Source of the DNA: Geminicoccus roseus DSM 18922
GTDB taxonomy: Bacteria > Pseudomonadota > Alphaproteobacteria > Geminicoccales > Geminicoccaceae
Reading direction: 5' to 3'
Length of the DNA: 64,000 bases
Assembly: GCF_000427665.1 (NCBI RefSeq)
Contig: NZ_KE386572.1
Coordinates: forward strand, 4,650,373 to 4,714,372
Shown: in pieces, positions 7,645 to 16,038 of the stretch
Numbering within the stretch: position 1 is the first letter of the stretch
Layout of the letters: each line of letters starts with the position of its first letter
Made by a program: the position numbers and the translations under genes
Notes under the pieces: generated by a model
Told to the model about the DNA's origin: nothing
Seen by the model: the letters and a program-made list of their open reading frames with translations, nothing else
The model's database searches: none

Positions 7645-9126
7645 ATGGCGATCGATCTGACGGACCTGTTCGGCGGCTACGGGGTCCGCGATGCCCAGGT
7701 TTTCAGCGACGCCGACCAGGCGGTCGCCCGGATCGAGGCGATCTACCAGGCGGGGGCGGCCCGGCTGCGCGAGACCCTGAAGGGCTTCGCCCAAGGGGTG
7801 GAGCCCGGCCCGATCGACGCCTGCTACCCGTTCGTCGGGATCGTGGTGGAGGCGCGCCACCTGGCCCTGGACGGGCGGATCGCCTACGGCGTCCTGCACG
7901 AGCCGGGCGTCTACGGCACCACGCTGACCCGGCCCGACATCTTCCGCGACTATTACCGCAACCAGATCGCGATCCTGATGGCCAACCACCAGCAGCCGGT
8001 GGTGGTGGGCGTCAGCGACCGCTCGATCCCTCTGCCGTTCGCGGTCGAGGAGATCCCGGAGGGGCTGGACGAGACCGCCAGGCGCCGGCTGCAGCATTTG
8101 TTCCCGATGCCGGACCTGTCACGCACCGACGACGCCATCGCCAACGGCACCGCGGCCAGGGCGCCCGGCCGACCAGGCGCGCTCGCCTTGTTCACCGCCG
8201 AGCGGGTCGACTACAGCCTGGCGCGGGTCTCCCACTATACCGGCACCTCGCCCGGCTGGGTGCAGCGCTTCATCCTGCTCACCAACTACCAGCGCTATGT
8301 CGAGCATTTCGTCACCTGGGGACGCCGGCAGGTGCTGGAGGGCGACGAGTACGACTTCCTGGTCGAGCCCGGCAACGTCACCACCCCGAACGCGCGGATG
8401 ACCGACGCCCAGCCGTCCGGCACCGCGCCGGCGCATCTGCCGCAGATGCCGGCCTACCACCTGACCCGCCCGGACGGGCGCGGCATCACCCTGGTCAATA
8501 TCGGGGTGGGACCCAGCAACGCGCGCACCATCACCGACCACCTGGCGGTGCTGCGCCCGCATTGCTGGCTGATGCTGGGCCATTGCGCCGGATTGCGCCG
8601 CTCGCAGCAGCTGGGCGACTACGTGCTGGCGCACGGCTATGTCCGCGACGACCATGTGCTGGACGACGAGGTGCCGCCGTTCGTGCCGATCCCGCCGATC
8701 GCCGAGGTGCAGGTGGCATTGCAGCAGGCGGTGGCCAATGTCACCGGCCTGTCCGGCCTGGACCAGAAGACCCGGATGCGCACCGGCACGGTGGCCAGCA
8801 CCGACAACCGCAACTGGGAACTGCGCTACGACGAGTTCTTCGAGCGGCTGTCCCAGTCGCGCACCATCGCGGTGGACATGGAGAGCGCCACCATCGCCAC
8901 CAACGGCTTCCGCTTCCGGGTCCCCTACGGCACGCTGCTCTGCGTCTCGGACAAGCCGCTCCACGGCGAGATCAAGCTGCGCGGCTCGGCGGACCTGTTC
9001 TACCGGCAGCGGGTCGAGCAGCACCTGCTGGTGGGGCTGGAGGCGATCCGCCTGCTGCGCGAGCAGGGGCCGGACCGGCTGCACTCAAGAAAGCTCCGGA
9101 GCTTCGACGAGCCGGCGTTCCGCTAG
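7645..9126 (+). CDS. amn: AMP nucleosidase
   Basis: A 493-residue protein with the two-part layout of Amn: an N-terminal AMP-nucleosidase-specific domain and a C-terminal nucleoside-phosphorylase fold (LVNIGVGPSNARTITDHLAVLRP, AVDMESATIATNGFRFRVPYGTLLCVSDKPLHGE). The family hydrolyses AMP to adenine and ribose 5-phosphate. MES/SDKP are the typical base- and ribose-binding motifs. The length agrees with the family (about 480-500). An open frame extends far upstream but is antisense to the ABC-F gene; the ATG at 7645 begins the conserved part. It ends 4 bp into the convergent acetyltransferase gene. Confidence 0.93.
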   Translation: MAIDLTDLFGGYGVRDAQVFSDADQAVARIEAIYQAGAARLRETLKGFAQGVEPGPIDACYPFVGIVVEARHLALDGRIAYGVLHEPGVYGTTLTRPDIFRDYYRNQIAILMANHQQPVVVGVSDRSIPLPFAVEEIPEGLDETARRRLQHLFPMPDLSRTDDAIANGTAARAPGRPGALALFTAERVDYSLARVSHYTGTSPGWVQRFILLTNYQRYVEHFVTWGRRQVLEGDEYDFLVEPGNVTTPNARMTDAQPSGTAPAHLPQMPAYHLTRPDGRGITLVNIGVGPSNARTITDHLAVLRPHCWLMLGHCAGLRRSQQLGDYVLAHGYVRDDHVLDDEVPPFVPIPPIAEVQVALQQAVANVTGLSGLDQKTRMRTGTVASTDNRNWELRYDEFFERLSQSRTIAVDMESATIATNGFRFRVPYGTLLCVSDKPLHGEIKLRGSADLFYRQRVEQHLLVGLEAIRLLREQGPDRLHSRKLRSFDEPAFR

Positions 9127-9731
9127 GAAGGCCTGGCCACGGCAGCCGGAGGCGAGGGCGGAACGGGGGCTGCGCCGCCACGGCGGATGGCCTGCCAGGC
9201 TTGTGCGGTCAGGCAATGGCGCAGGACCGCCGCCTCGCCGTGCGGCTCCACCCGCTCGACCGGAAAGCCCAGCTTGCGCAGCAGCCCGGTGGAGGCATGG
9301 TTGCCGGCGGTGACGAAGGCCAGGAGGCGGGGCAGGCGGGCAGCACCCAGCACATGGTCGAGCACGGCCGCCAGCGCCTCGCCGGCGTAGCCCTTGCCCC
9401 AGGCGTCCGGATCCAGGGCCACCCGCGCGGCGAACTCGCCGTAGTCCGCGCGCCAGTCCATGACGCCGCACTCGCCGAGCCTGCACCCCTGCTCGCGGTC
9501 GCGGATCACCCACATGCCGACGCCGTTGGCGGAAAACGCGGCCTGGTAGGCCTGGAGCAGCGCTGCGGCCTCGGCCGCGCTCTGCGGGCCACCGCGCATG
9601 TGCGCCATCACCCGCACGTCTCCGTGCAGGCTCTGGAACCAGGCCAGGTCGCCCGCCGCGAACGGCTGCAGGCGCAGCCGCGGGCTGTGCAGCACGTGGG
9701 CGTCCGCCGGTTCAGTGGGACAGCTCAGCAC
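9123..9731 (-). CDS. GNAT-family N-acetyltransferase (RimJ/RimL-like)
   Basis: A 202-residue acetyltransferase of the RimJ/RimL branch: LHSPRLRLQPFAAGDLAWF at the start, the acetyl-CoA loop WGKGYAGEALAAVLDHV, and the late N-x-A-S-x-G-x-L-R-K-L-G-F motif (NHASTGLLRKLGF). The start is a GTG with GGAGA 9-13 bases upstream. The proline/alanine-rich last 20 residues are outside the fold. Family members acetylate N-termini of ribosomal proteins, amino acids or small amines; no substrate can be given. Confidence 0.85.
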   Translation of the reverse strand: MLSCPTEPADAHVLHSPRLRLQPFAAGDLAWFQSLHGDVRVMAHMRGGPQSAAEAAALLQAYQAAFSANGVGMWVIRDREQGCRLGECGVMDWRADYGEFAARVALDPDAWGKGYAGEALAAVLDHVLGAARLPRLLAFVTAGNHASTGLLRKLGFPVERVEPHGEAAVLRHCLTAQAWQAIRRGGAAPVPPSPPAAVARPS

Positions 9732-9787
9732 GTCGGTGATTCTCCAGCTACGGCTCCGCCTGGAGCAGCGGCCGACCTTGCGCCGTC

Positions 9788-10378
9788 CTAGAGCGCCTTG
9801 ATCCAGTAGGCCATCGGCTTGCGGGTTTCTTCCCCGTCGCCCACGTCCTTCCAGGAGAACCAGCAGTTCAGCCCCTCGATCCGGGCAAAGCCGCGTTTGT
9901 GCCAGAAGCGGTCGAGCGGCTGGTAGTTCCGGCGGGCGGGGTGGTCGTCGGGGCGGACCACCGCGCAGAACACGGCGTGGGTGTAGCGGCCGGATTCGCG
10001 GGCGGCGGCCTCGCGCTCCTGGAAGAAGCGCACGCCGATGCCCCGGCCGCGATAGGGCTTCTCCAGGACCGATTCGCCGAAATAGAAGATCCGGTCGACA
10101 TCGTAGCCGGCATCGGCCAAAGGCTGGCGGACCGATTCCGGCTCGCCCTTCAGCGGCAGGGCGGTGGCGGCCCCCACCAGCCGGCCGTCGACGCTGCAGC
10201 CGATCACCACCGCGTCCGGGTTCTCGGCGTAAGAGCGCATGTAGCGCTCCTCGTAGTCCTGCGAGCCCTCGTAGAGATAGGGGAACTCGCGGAACACCTC
10301 GATGCGCAGCCGGGCCAGGTCCGGGAGGACCTCCAGCATCCGCGCGCCGGTCAGCCGCTCGATGGCCGGCTGGCTCAT
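9788..10378 (-). CDS. GNAT-family N-acetyltransferase
   Basis: A second, unrelated GNAT protein of about 196 residues. The acetyl-CoA motif YRGRGIGVRFFQERE is clear, preceded by an acidic strand (FYFGESVLEKP). The C-terminus (HKRGFARIEGLNCWFSWKDVGD) is rich in aromatics. I set the start at MSQPAIERL because GAGGA lies 7 bases upstream; an ATG six codons earlier (10396) has no visible ribosome site. The family member is not identified further. It follows the SnoaL-fold gene by about 25 bp on the same strand and may share its transcript. Confidence 0.85.
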   Translation of the reverse strand: MSQPAIERLTGARMLEVLPDLARLRIEVFREFPYLYEGSQDYEERYMRSYAENPDAVVIGCSVDGRLVGAATALPLKGEPESVRQPLADAGYDVDRIFYFGESVLEKPYRGRGIGVRFFQEREAAARESGRYTHAVFCAVVRPDDHPARRNYQPLDRFWHKRGFARIEGLNCWFSWKDVGDGEETRKPMAYWIKAL

Positions 10379-10403
10379 GGCCTGGTCCTCGGGCATGGCA
10401 GGC

Positions 10404-10814
10404 TCAGTCCCGCACCTGGGCCAGCCAGTCTTCCAGGTTGTAGTAGTTGCTGACCCGGGTGATCCGGCCGCGCTCGATCTCGAAGAAGGCGCCGCCCGGC
10501 AGCACGTAGGTCTGGCCCTTGGCCTTGGGCAGGCCCTCGTCGGTGGCGAGATAGGTGCCGTTCACGGTGAACTCGGCGGCGGCGCGCGTGCCGTCCGGGT
10601 GGGTCATCACCACGATGTCGGTCAGGGTCTCGCGGTAGCTGTGGTTCATCCGCTCCATGAAGCGGCGGAACGCGGTCTTGCCGATCTCGCGGCCGCCCTG
10701 GTTCAGGTCGTGCACCACCTCGTCGCTGAGCAGGGCCAGGAATCCGTTCCAGTCCTGCCGGTTGAAGGCATCGTAGTAGGCGAGGATCAGGGCTTCGCTG
10801 TCGGCGGCGCTCAC
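10404..10814 (-). CDS. SnoaL-like / ketosteroid isomerase-related protein
   Basis: A 136-residue NTF2-like alpha+beta cone protein. The sequence LILAYYDAFNRQDWNGFLALL followed by DEVVHDLNQGG is typical of the ketosteroid-isomerase-related group. The C-terminus ends in the usual FEIERGRITRVSNYYN strand pair. The start is GTG, overlapping the dusA stop as GTGA and preceded by AGGAG. Members of this fold are small enzymes or ligand binders of many kinds; no activity can be named. Coupling to dusA is probably only transcriptional economy. Confidence 0.88.
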   Translation of the reverse strand: MSAADSEALILAYYDAFNRQDWNGFLALLSDEVVHDLNQGGREIGKTAFRRFMERMNHSYRETLTDIVVMTHPDGTRAAAEFTVNGTYLATDEGLPKAKGQTYVLPGGAFFEIERGRITRVSNYYNLEDWLAQVRD

Positions 10815-11920
10815 GCGGCTCTCCTGTCGAGGTCGAGGTCGAGGTCGGAATCGGTTCGGACGGCGGCCAGGGCCGCTTCGAGAAGGTCGGGGCCGTGATC
10901 GCCGCGGATCATGCCCTCGGAAAGCAGGCGGCGGTAGCGCCGGGCTCCGGGCAGGCCGTTGAACAGGCCCAGCATGTGCCGGCCGATCGACTTGAACGGG
11001 GTGCCCGCCGCCTGGCGCTCCAGGGCATAGGCGGCCATGGCGCGGACCACTTCCTGGCGGGTCAGCCCGTCCGGGCCGTCCTGCCCGGCCAGCGGGCCGA
11101 AGCGGGTCAGGCTCCAGGGGTTCTCGTAGGCCTCGCGGCCGATCATCACCCCATCGAAGCGGCCAAGCGCCTCCGCCACCGCGTCCTCGCTGCGCAGGCC
11201 GCCATTCAGGACGATGGTCAGATCCGGCCGCTCCGCCTTCAGCCGCTCGACCAGCTCGTAGCGCAGCGGCGGGATCTCGCGGTTCTCCTTGGGGCTCAGC
11301 CCCTTCAGCCAGGCCTTGCGCGCATGGACCACGAACACGGTGCAGCCGGCCTCGGCGACGGTGGTCACGAACCGCCAGAGGGTCGGCCATTCCTCGTCGT
11401 CGTCGACGCCGATCCGGTGCTTGACGGTGACCGGCACCGCCACCGCCTCACGCATCGCCCGCACGCAGTCGGCCACCAGTTCCGGCTCGCGCATCAGGCA
11501 GGCGCCGAATGCCCCTTTCTGCACGCGCGGCGAAGGGCAGCCGCAGTTCAGGTTGATCTCGTCATAGCCGTGGGCCAGGCCGAGCTTCGCCGACGCCGCC
11601 AATGCGTCCGGCTCGGAGCCGCCCAGCTGCAGCGCCACCGGATGCTCTTCCGGCGAGAAGGCCAGGTGGCGCTCCTGGTCGCCGAACAAGAGGGCGCCCG
11701 TGGTGATCATCTCGGTATAGAGCAGGGCGCCCGGCGCCAGCATCCGGTGAAAGCGGCGGCAATGCCGGTCGGTCCAGTCGATCATGGGCGCCACGGACAG
11801 GCGGCGGGCCCGGTCCAGGGCCGAGGTGCTACGGTCGGCGGGAGCAGCGGGTCGGGAGCGGTCGGACAAGAGCGGCCTTCGGGAGCAAACGGTCGGGCGG
11901 GGAGAGCGGTGCCGGACCAT
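10811..11920 (-). CDS. dusA: tRNA-dihydrouridine synthase DusA
   Basis: A 369-residue TIM-barrel flavoenzyme that reduces uridine 20/20a in the tRNA D-loop. RRLSVAPMIDWTDRHCRRFHR opens the domain. INLNCGCPSPRVQKGAFGACLM holds the catalytic cysteine, and the FMN-phosphate region NGGLRSEDAVAEAL and GVMIGREAYENPW follow. The start at MVRHRSPRP adds about 40 arginine/serine-rich residues before the usual N-terminus; it is the last ATG before the domain, so a downstream non-ATG start cannot be excluded. The C-terminus ends in D-S-D-L-D-L-D-L-D, encoded by a GAGGTC hexamer repeat. Confidence 0.93.
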   Translation of the reverse strand: MVRHRSPRPTVCSRRPLLSDRSRPAAPADRSTSALDRARRLSVAPMIDWTDRHCRRFHRMLAPGALLYTEMITTGALLFGDQERHLAFSPEEHPVALQLGGSEPDALAASAKLGLAHGYDEINLNCGCPSPRVQKGAFGACLMREPELVADCVRAMREAVAVPVTVKHRIGVDDDEEWPTLWRFVTTVAEAGCTVFVVHARKAWLKGLSPKENREIPPLRYELVERLKAERPDLTIVLNGGLRSEDAVAEALGRFDGVMIGREAYENPWSLTRFGPLAGQDGPDGLTRQEVVRAMAAYALERQAAGTPFKSIGRHMLGLFNGLPGARRYRRLLSEGMIRGDHGPDLLEAALAAVRTDSDLDLDLDRRAA

Positions 11921-12002
11921 AGCATCTTTCGCCGGGTCCGGCATCGGGTGCACGCTCCGCAGCAAAAGGCGGCCGGCAGCCGCCGGTTCCGCCCGGAATG
12001 CC

Positions 12003-12758
12003 TCAGGCCGCCAAGGGCCCGGCGGCGGACGGCATCTGTGCCAAGGCGCGGCGGTCGTAGTCGTCGGCCAGGGCCAGAAGCGCCGCGGCGCCATCGCCCT
12101 GGAAGGCCGGGCCGTGCATCAGCGCCAGGGTCGAAGGCGCCAGGTCGGCCAGGCCGCGGATCGTCTTGCCCATGCCCGGGTTCAGGCTGGAATAGCGGAA
12201 CAAATCCTCCGCGGCGATCGCCGGGCCAACGATGTCGTCCGCGGTCAAGGCGGCGCGGTCGCCCAGCTGGGTGAACAGGTCGCCGCACAGGAGCGTGCCG
12301 GTGGACTCCTCGTAGAGCACGCCGGCGTCCCAGCCATGCGGGATGTGCGGCGTGTCGAGATAGCGGACCCGCTTGCCGCGTCCGAGATCGAGGGTTTCCC
12401 CATCCTTGAGGATGCGGGGCGGGCGGTCGGCCATGTCGGCCAGCGACACCATGCAGCCGGTCTGGCCGTGCGCCACCTCGGCATGGGGTGCGATCTCCAG
12501 CCACTCGTTCATGGCGCCGCACTCGTCGGCCTCGTAATGGCCGAAGCTGATCCAGCGCAGCCGGTCCGCCGGGAGCAGCCGGGCCAGGACCGGCTGGACC
12601 AGGGGAAACATCCGGCGCAGGCCGGCATGGAACAGGAGCGGCTCCTCGCCCATCACCAGGAACTGGTTGAAGGTCATGCCGGCGGGCGGCGCGATGTCGG
12701 GCACGTAGGTGGAGAGGCGGAAAATGCCGTCGGCGATCTCGTCGATCCTGGTCTGCAT
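12003..12758 (-). CDS. MBL-fold oxygen-binding di-iron hydrolase-like protein
   Basis: A 251-residue metallo-beta-lactamase-fold protein of the flavodiiron/ODP type rather than a lactamase: the metal motif is H-x-E-x-D-E (FGHYEADECGAMNEW). Other ligands are in CGDLFT and HGPAF, as in the di-iron domain of FprA-like O2/NO reductases. No flavodoxin domain follows, so electrons must come from elsewhere if it is a reductase. The start MQTRIDEIADGIF was chosen because GGAGG sits 5 bases upstream; an ATG four codons earlier is part of that site. It diverges from a TetR regulator that may control it. Confidence 0.85.
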   Translation of the reverse strand: MQTRIDEIADGIFRLSTYVPDIAPPAGMTFNQFLVMGEEPLLFHAGLRRMFPLVQPVLARLLPADRLRWISFGHYEADECGAMNEWLEIAPHAEVAHGQTGCMVSLADMADRPPRILKDGETLDLGRGKRVRYLDTPHIPHGWDAGVLYEESTGTLLCGDLFTQLGDRAALTADDIVGPAIAAEDLFRYSSLNPGMGKTIRGLADLAPSTLALMHGPAFQGDGAAALLALADDYDRRALAQMPSAAGPLAA

Positions 12759-12850
12759 GCGATCCTCCATGTGCCCCCGTCGGGGAGCGACAGCCAGATA
12801 ATTGAATGCACGATCATGTTTCCTTAAAACCCGATCTGGGTCAATATGGA

Positions 12851-12866
12851 TGCACTGGCTTGTGCA
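12851..12866. promoter_or_regulatory. Inverted repeat, possible TetR operator
   Basis: TGCAC-tggctt-GTGCA sits 10 bases before the TetR-family start codon, within the 118-bp space dividing it from the MBL hydrolase. The region around it (12790-12850) is AT-richer than the genes. TetR regulators often bind such dyads and repress themselves and the divergent gene. Assignment rests on position and symmetry only. Confidence 0.35.
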
Positions 12867-12876
12867 GTGAAAGAAG

Positions 12877-13482
12877 ATGCCGCGTAGCTACAACATGAGC
12901 CGCCGGGCCGAGCGGCAGGCGGAGACGAGGCGGCGGATCGTGGAAGCCGCCGTGGAACTGCATGGCAGCCTCGGGCCGGCGCGCACCCCGCTGAGCCTGG
13001 TGGCCGAGCGGGCAGGCGTGCAGCGCCATACTCTGTATGCCCATTTTCCCGACGAGCGCAGCCTGTTCCTGGCCTGCTCGGGCCTGGCGATGGAGCGCGA
13101 TCCGCTGGACGATCCCACGCCCTGGCGGGCGATCCCGAAGCGGAGCCCGCGGCTGCGGACCGGGGTCGCCGCCTTGTACGGCTGGTACCAGCGCAACGCC
13201 CAACTGGCGGCCTGCGTACTGCGCGACAGCGAGCACCACGTGCTGACCCGGGAGATCGTGCAACTGCGGATGGCGCCGACCATGCGCCTTTATCACGAGG
13301 TGCTGGGGGAGGGGCTGGACAGCGGCCAGGGCGCCGTCCTCCAGCTCATGCTCGGCTTCCACGCCTGGCGCAGCCTGGTGCGCGAGAGCGGGGTGGCGCA
13401 GGAGGTGGCGGTCGACCTGGCGGTGCAGGCGGTGCTGGGCGCCGGCAGGGAAGAATGGCGGGCGCTGCCGGCGGCGGAGTGA
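12877..13482 (+). CDS. TetR/AcrR-family transcriptional regulator
   Basis: A 201-residue one-component regulator. Residues about 8-60 form the TetR DNA-binding domain: RRIVEAAVELHGSLGPARTPLSLVAERAGVQRHTLYAHFPDERSLF, with the recognition helix VQRHTLYAHF. The rest is the helical ligand/dimer domain, which is not conserved. It is divergently transcribed from the di-iron MBL gene, which is the likely target. Ligand unknown. No strong ribosome site is seen; GAAAGAAG directly precedes the ATG. An ATG at 12895 is the alternative. Confidence 0.9.
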   Translation: MPRSYNMSRRAERQAETRRRIVEAAVELHGSLGPARTPLSLVAERAGVQRHTLYAHFPDERSLFLACSGLAMERDPLDDPTPWRAIPKRSPRLRTGVAALYGWYQRNAQLAACVLRDSEHHVLTREIVQLRMAPTMRLYHEVLGEGLDSGQGAVLQLMLGFHAWRSLVRESGVAQEVAVDLAVQAVLGAGREEWRALPAAE

Positions 13483-13577
13483 GGAGGCCCGCCGGGGAGC
13501 GGCATCGGCGCCGCTATCCGGCGGGCTTCCGGTGACCTAGGCCGGTCGGACCGCTGGCCGGGTTGGGACGCTTTCTC

Positions 13578-13937
13578 ATGTTCGATGCCCTGGGCGGCTG
13601 GGGTCGCCGCCGCAAGCCGCCGCTGCGCCTGGTCCATTCCCGGCCGCGCCTGGGCTCGGCACCGCCGCCCGAGCGTCTTTCGGCCAGGCTTGCCCGCCGG
13701 TGGCGGCGCTGGCGCAACCCGGTCCTCTACCTTCTGGCCCTGGCGGTGATCTATGCCGCGCTGATGCTGGGCAGCCCCTGGGACCAGCTCACCACGCTGA
13801 AGCACTATGCGGCAGGGCTCAACTGCGCTTCGGCCCGGGCGGTCGGGCTGGCGCCGGCCCGGCGGGGCGAGCCCGGCTACTGGTGGCGCAACGACCGGGA
13901 CGGCGACGGAGAAGCCTGCGAGGTCTGGCCGAGATAG
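13578..13937 (+). CDS. Membrane protein with excalibur calcium-binding motif
   Basis: A small protein of about 119 residues. The N-terminal third is very basic, followed by one transmembrane helix (PVLYLLALAVIYAALMLGS, about 52-70). The C-terminal segment YAAGLNCASARAVGLAPARRGEPGYWWRNDRDGDGEACE ends in the excalibur signature D-x-D-x-D-G-x-x-C-E. In other bacteria this motif is on extracytoplasmic proteins and may bind Ca2+; with the helix, a periplasmic exposure is likely. The ATG at 13578 was chosen; an in-frame TTG lies five codons earlier. Function unknown. Confidence 0.8.
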   Translation: MFDALGGWGRRRKPPLRLVHSRPRLGSAPPPERLSARLARRWRRWRNPVLYLLALAVIYAALMLGSPWDQLTTLKHYAAGLNCASARAVGLAPARRGEPGYWWRNDRDGDGEACEVWPR

Positions 13938-13968
13938 CGGCGAGCCGGGCCCGCCGCCTCCCACGCCG

Positions 13969-14772
13969 TCAGTGGACCGGCGCTTCCATGGCGCCGGTCA
14001 TGATCGCCACCGCGTCGGACATCGAATAGTCCTTCGGGCGGATCACGCAGGCCCGCCGACCCAGCCGGTGGATGTGGATCCGGTCGGCCACCTCGAACAC
14101 GTGCGGCATGTTGTGGCTGATCAGCACGATCGGCAGGCCGCGCCGCTTCACGTCCTGGATCAGGTCCAGGACCTTGCGCGATTCCTTCACGCCCAGGGCC
14201 GCAGTCGGCTCGTCCATGATCACCAGCCGGCTGCCGAACGCCACCGCGCGGGCGATCGCCACGCCCTGGCGCTGGCCGCCGGACAGGGTCTCCACCGGCT
14301 GGTCGATGTTCTGGATGGTGAGCAGGCCCAGGGCGTTCAGGTGCTTGCGGGCGTCCGCGCGCATCGATTCCCGGTCGAGCTTGCGGAAATACTTGCCGAG
14401 AAAGCCCGAGGAGCGCCGCTCGCGGCCCAGGAAGATGTTGTCGGCGATGCTGAGCGCCGGAGAGAGGGCCAGGTTCTGGTAGACCGTCTCGATGCCGGCG
14501 GCGCGGGCCTCGAGCGGCGTGCGGAACGCCACCGGCTTGCCCTCCAGCAGGATCTCGCCGGCGTCCGGGTGCAGGGCGCCGGTCAGCGCCTTGATCAGCG
14601 ACGACTTGCCGGCACCGTTGTCGCCGATCACCGCCAGGATCTCGCCCGGGTAGAGCTCGAACTCGGCATGGTCGATGGCGACCACGTGGCCGTAGCGCTT
14701 GACTAGGTTGCGGGCCTGCAGGATCGGCGCGACGCCGGCGGGAGCGTGGGTGTTCTGCTGGGGCTGGTTCAT
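13969..14772 (-). CDS. frcA: Sugar ABC transporter ATPase, fructose type
   Basis: A 267-residue single-domain ABC ATPase of the carbohydrate CUT2 class. Walker A is GDNGAGKSS, the signature is LSGGQRQGVAIARAVAFG, Walker B is LVIMDEPTAALGVKE and the H-loop is SHNM. Unlike RbsA it has only one ATPase domain, as in FrcA of Sinorhizobium. The start overlaps the permease stop as ATGA. It powers import with FrcC and FrcB. The sugar is assigned as fructose from family resemblance and from the neighbouring FrcR-like regulator and fructokinase-like gene. Confidence 0.88.
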   Translation of the reverse strand: MNQPQQNTHAPAGVAPILQARNLVKRYGHVVAIDHAEFELYPGEILAVIGDNGAGKSSLIKALTGALHPDAGEILLEGKPVAFRTPLEARAAGIETVYQNLALSPALSIADNIFLGRERRSSGFLGKYFRKLDRESMRADARKHLNALGLLTIQNIDQPVETLSGGQRQGVAIARAVAFGSRLVIMDEPTAALGVKESRKVLDLIQDVKRRGLPIVLISHNMPHVFEVADRIHIHRLGRRACVIRPKDYSMSDAVAIMTGAMEAPVH

Positions 14773-15860
14773 GCGGAAGCCTTCCGGATCCACTGGTCGA
14801 TCGCGACCGCGACGATGATGAGCAGGCCGATGGCGAATTCCTGCCAGAGCGAATCGGCGCCGGCGAGCGCCAGGCCGTTGCGGAACACGCCCACGATCAA
14901 GGCGCCCACCAGGGTGCCGACGATCGAGCCGCGCCCGCCGAACAGCGAGGTGCCGCCGATCACCACCGCGGTGATCGAATCCAGGTTGGCGGTGGCGCCG
15001 GAGATCGAGCTGATCGCGCCGATCCGGCCGATCAGCGCCCAGCCGGCTACCGCGCAGATGAAGCCCGCCAGCGTGTAGACCGCGATCAGCGTGCCGGTGA
15101 CGTTGATGCCGGCGAGCTTGGCCGCCTCGGGATCGTCGCCGGTGGCGTGGATGTGGCGGCCGAACGCGGTCCGGTTCAGCATGTACCAGACCAGCGCCGC
15201 GATGATCAGCATCAGGATCGAGCCGAGCGTGATCCTGGCACCCATGAAGGTGAAGGCGTTGCCGGTGAACTGCAGGAACGAGGCCGCGGCCTCGACCTCC
15301 TGCTGCCGGATGGTCTGGCTTTGCGAGTACCAGAGATTGAGCGCGCCGAAGATGCTCCAGGTGCCGAGCGTCACGATGAACGGCGGCAGCTTGAGCTTGG
15401 AGACCAGGAAGCCGTTGAGGAGGCCGCAGCCCACGCCGACCAGCAGGCCCAGCATGAACGCGAACGGCACCGGCACGCCCGAGATCACCGCGAGGCGGCC
15501 CATCACCACGGAGGACAGCACCATGATGGCGCCCACCGAGAGGTCGATGCCGGCGGTCAGGATGATCAGGGTCTGGGCGGTGCCCAGGATGGCGATGATG
15601 GTGACCTGCGCCAGGACCAGCGACAGGTTGAACGGATGGAAGAAGCGGCCGCCCACGATGGCGCTGAACAGCACGATCGAGAGGGCCAGCACGATGAACG
15701 GGATGGTCGTCGGATTGCCATGCAGGAAATGCTGGATCCGCTTGAGCGGCGACTTGTGCTCGACCTCGAACGTCGCATGGGACTGCTCGGGGAGGCTGGC
15801 GATCGGACGCTCATGATCGGCCGGTCCCGCCTTTCCGGCGGCACGCGCAGAATCGGTCAT
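14769..15860 (-). CDS. frcC: Sugar ABC transporter permease, fructose type
   Basis: A 363-residue inner-membrane permease of the CUT2 (RbsC/FrcC) family. A ~45-residue cytoplasmic N-terminus is followed by about ten hydrophobic helices. The conserved LTAGIDLSVGAIMVLSSVV segment and the coupling-helix region NRTAFGRHIHATGDDPEAAKLAGI are typical. GGTSLFGGRGSIVGTLVGALI is the late signature. It lies between frcB and frcA with a stem-loop upstream and an ATGA coupling downstream. Confidence 0.92.
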   Translation of the reverse strand: MTDSARAAGKAGPADHERPIASLPEQSHATFEVEHKSPLKRIQHFLHGNPTTIPFIVLALSIVLFSAIVGGRFFHPFNLSLVLAQVTIIAILGTAQTLIILTAGIDLSVGAIMVLSSVVMGRLAVISGVPVPFAFMLGLLVGVGCGLLNGFLVSKLKLPPFIVTLGTWSIFGALNLWYSQSQTIRQQEVEAAASFLQFTGNAFTFMGARITLGSILMLIIAALVWYMLNRTAFGRHIHATGDDPEAAKLAGINVTGTLIAVYTLAGFICAVAGWALIGRIGAISSISGATANLDSITAVVIGGTSLFGGRGSIVGTLVGALIVGVFRNGLALAGADSLWQEFAIGLLIIVAVAIDQWIRKASA

Positions 15861-15979
15861 TCTCGGCCCTCATCCAGTGCGATGGGCATCGATCCGGCGG
15901 CGGGATCGACAAATGTTCAAAGCGACCCGCATTGGCTTCCGTGCCAGGGGGGCGCGGGGCGGTCCTGCTCCCGCCGCCG

Positions 15980-16005
15980 GCCCGGCTCCGGGGATGGAGC
16001 CGGGC
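15980..16005 (-). other. Intercistronic stem-loop between frcB and frcC
   Basis: GCCCGGCTCC (15980-15989) and GGAGCCGGGC (15996-16005) form a perfect 10-bp stem with a 6-nt loop just after the frcB stop. There is no T tract. Such stems after binding-protein genes usually slow 3' decay, so the binding protein is made in excess over the membrane parts. That role is inferred here. Confidence 0.5.
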
Positions 16006-16038
16006 TGGCGGGGAACGAGACCGCCCCCTTGGGTCAGA

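Noticed and set aside
10829-10850. GAGGTC hexamer repeat as a phase-variable tract
   Set aside because: It encodes D-L repeats at the very end of dusA; a hexamer cannot shift the frame and only about three units are present.
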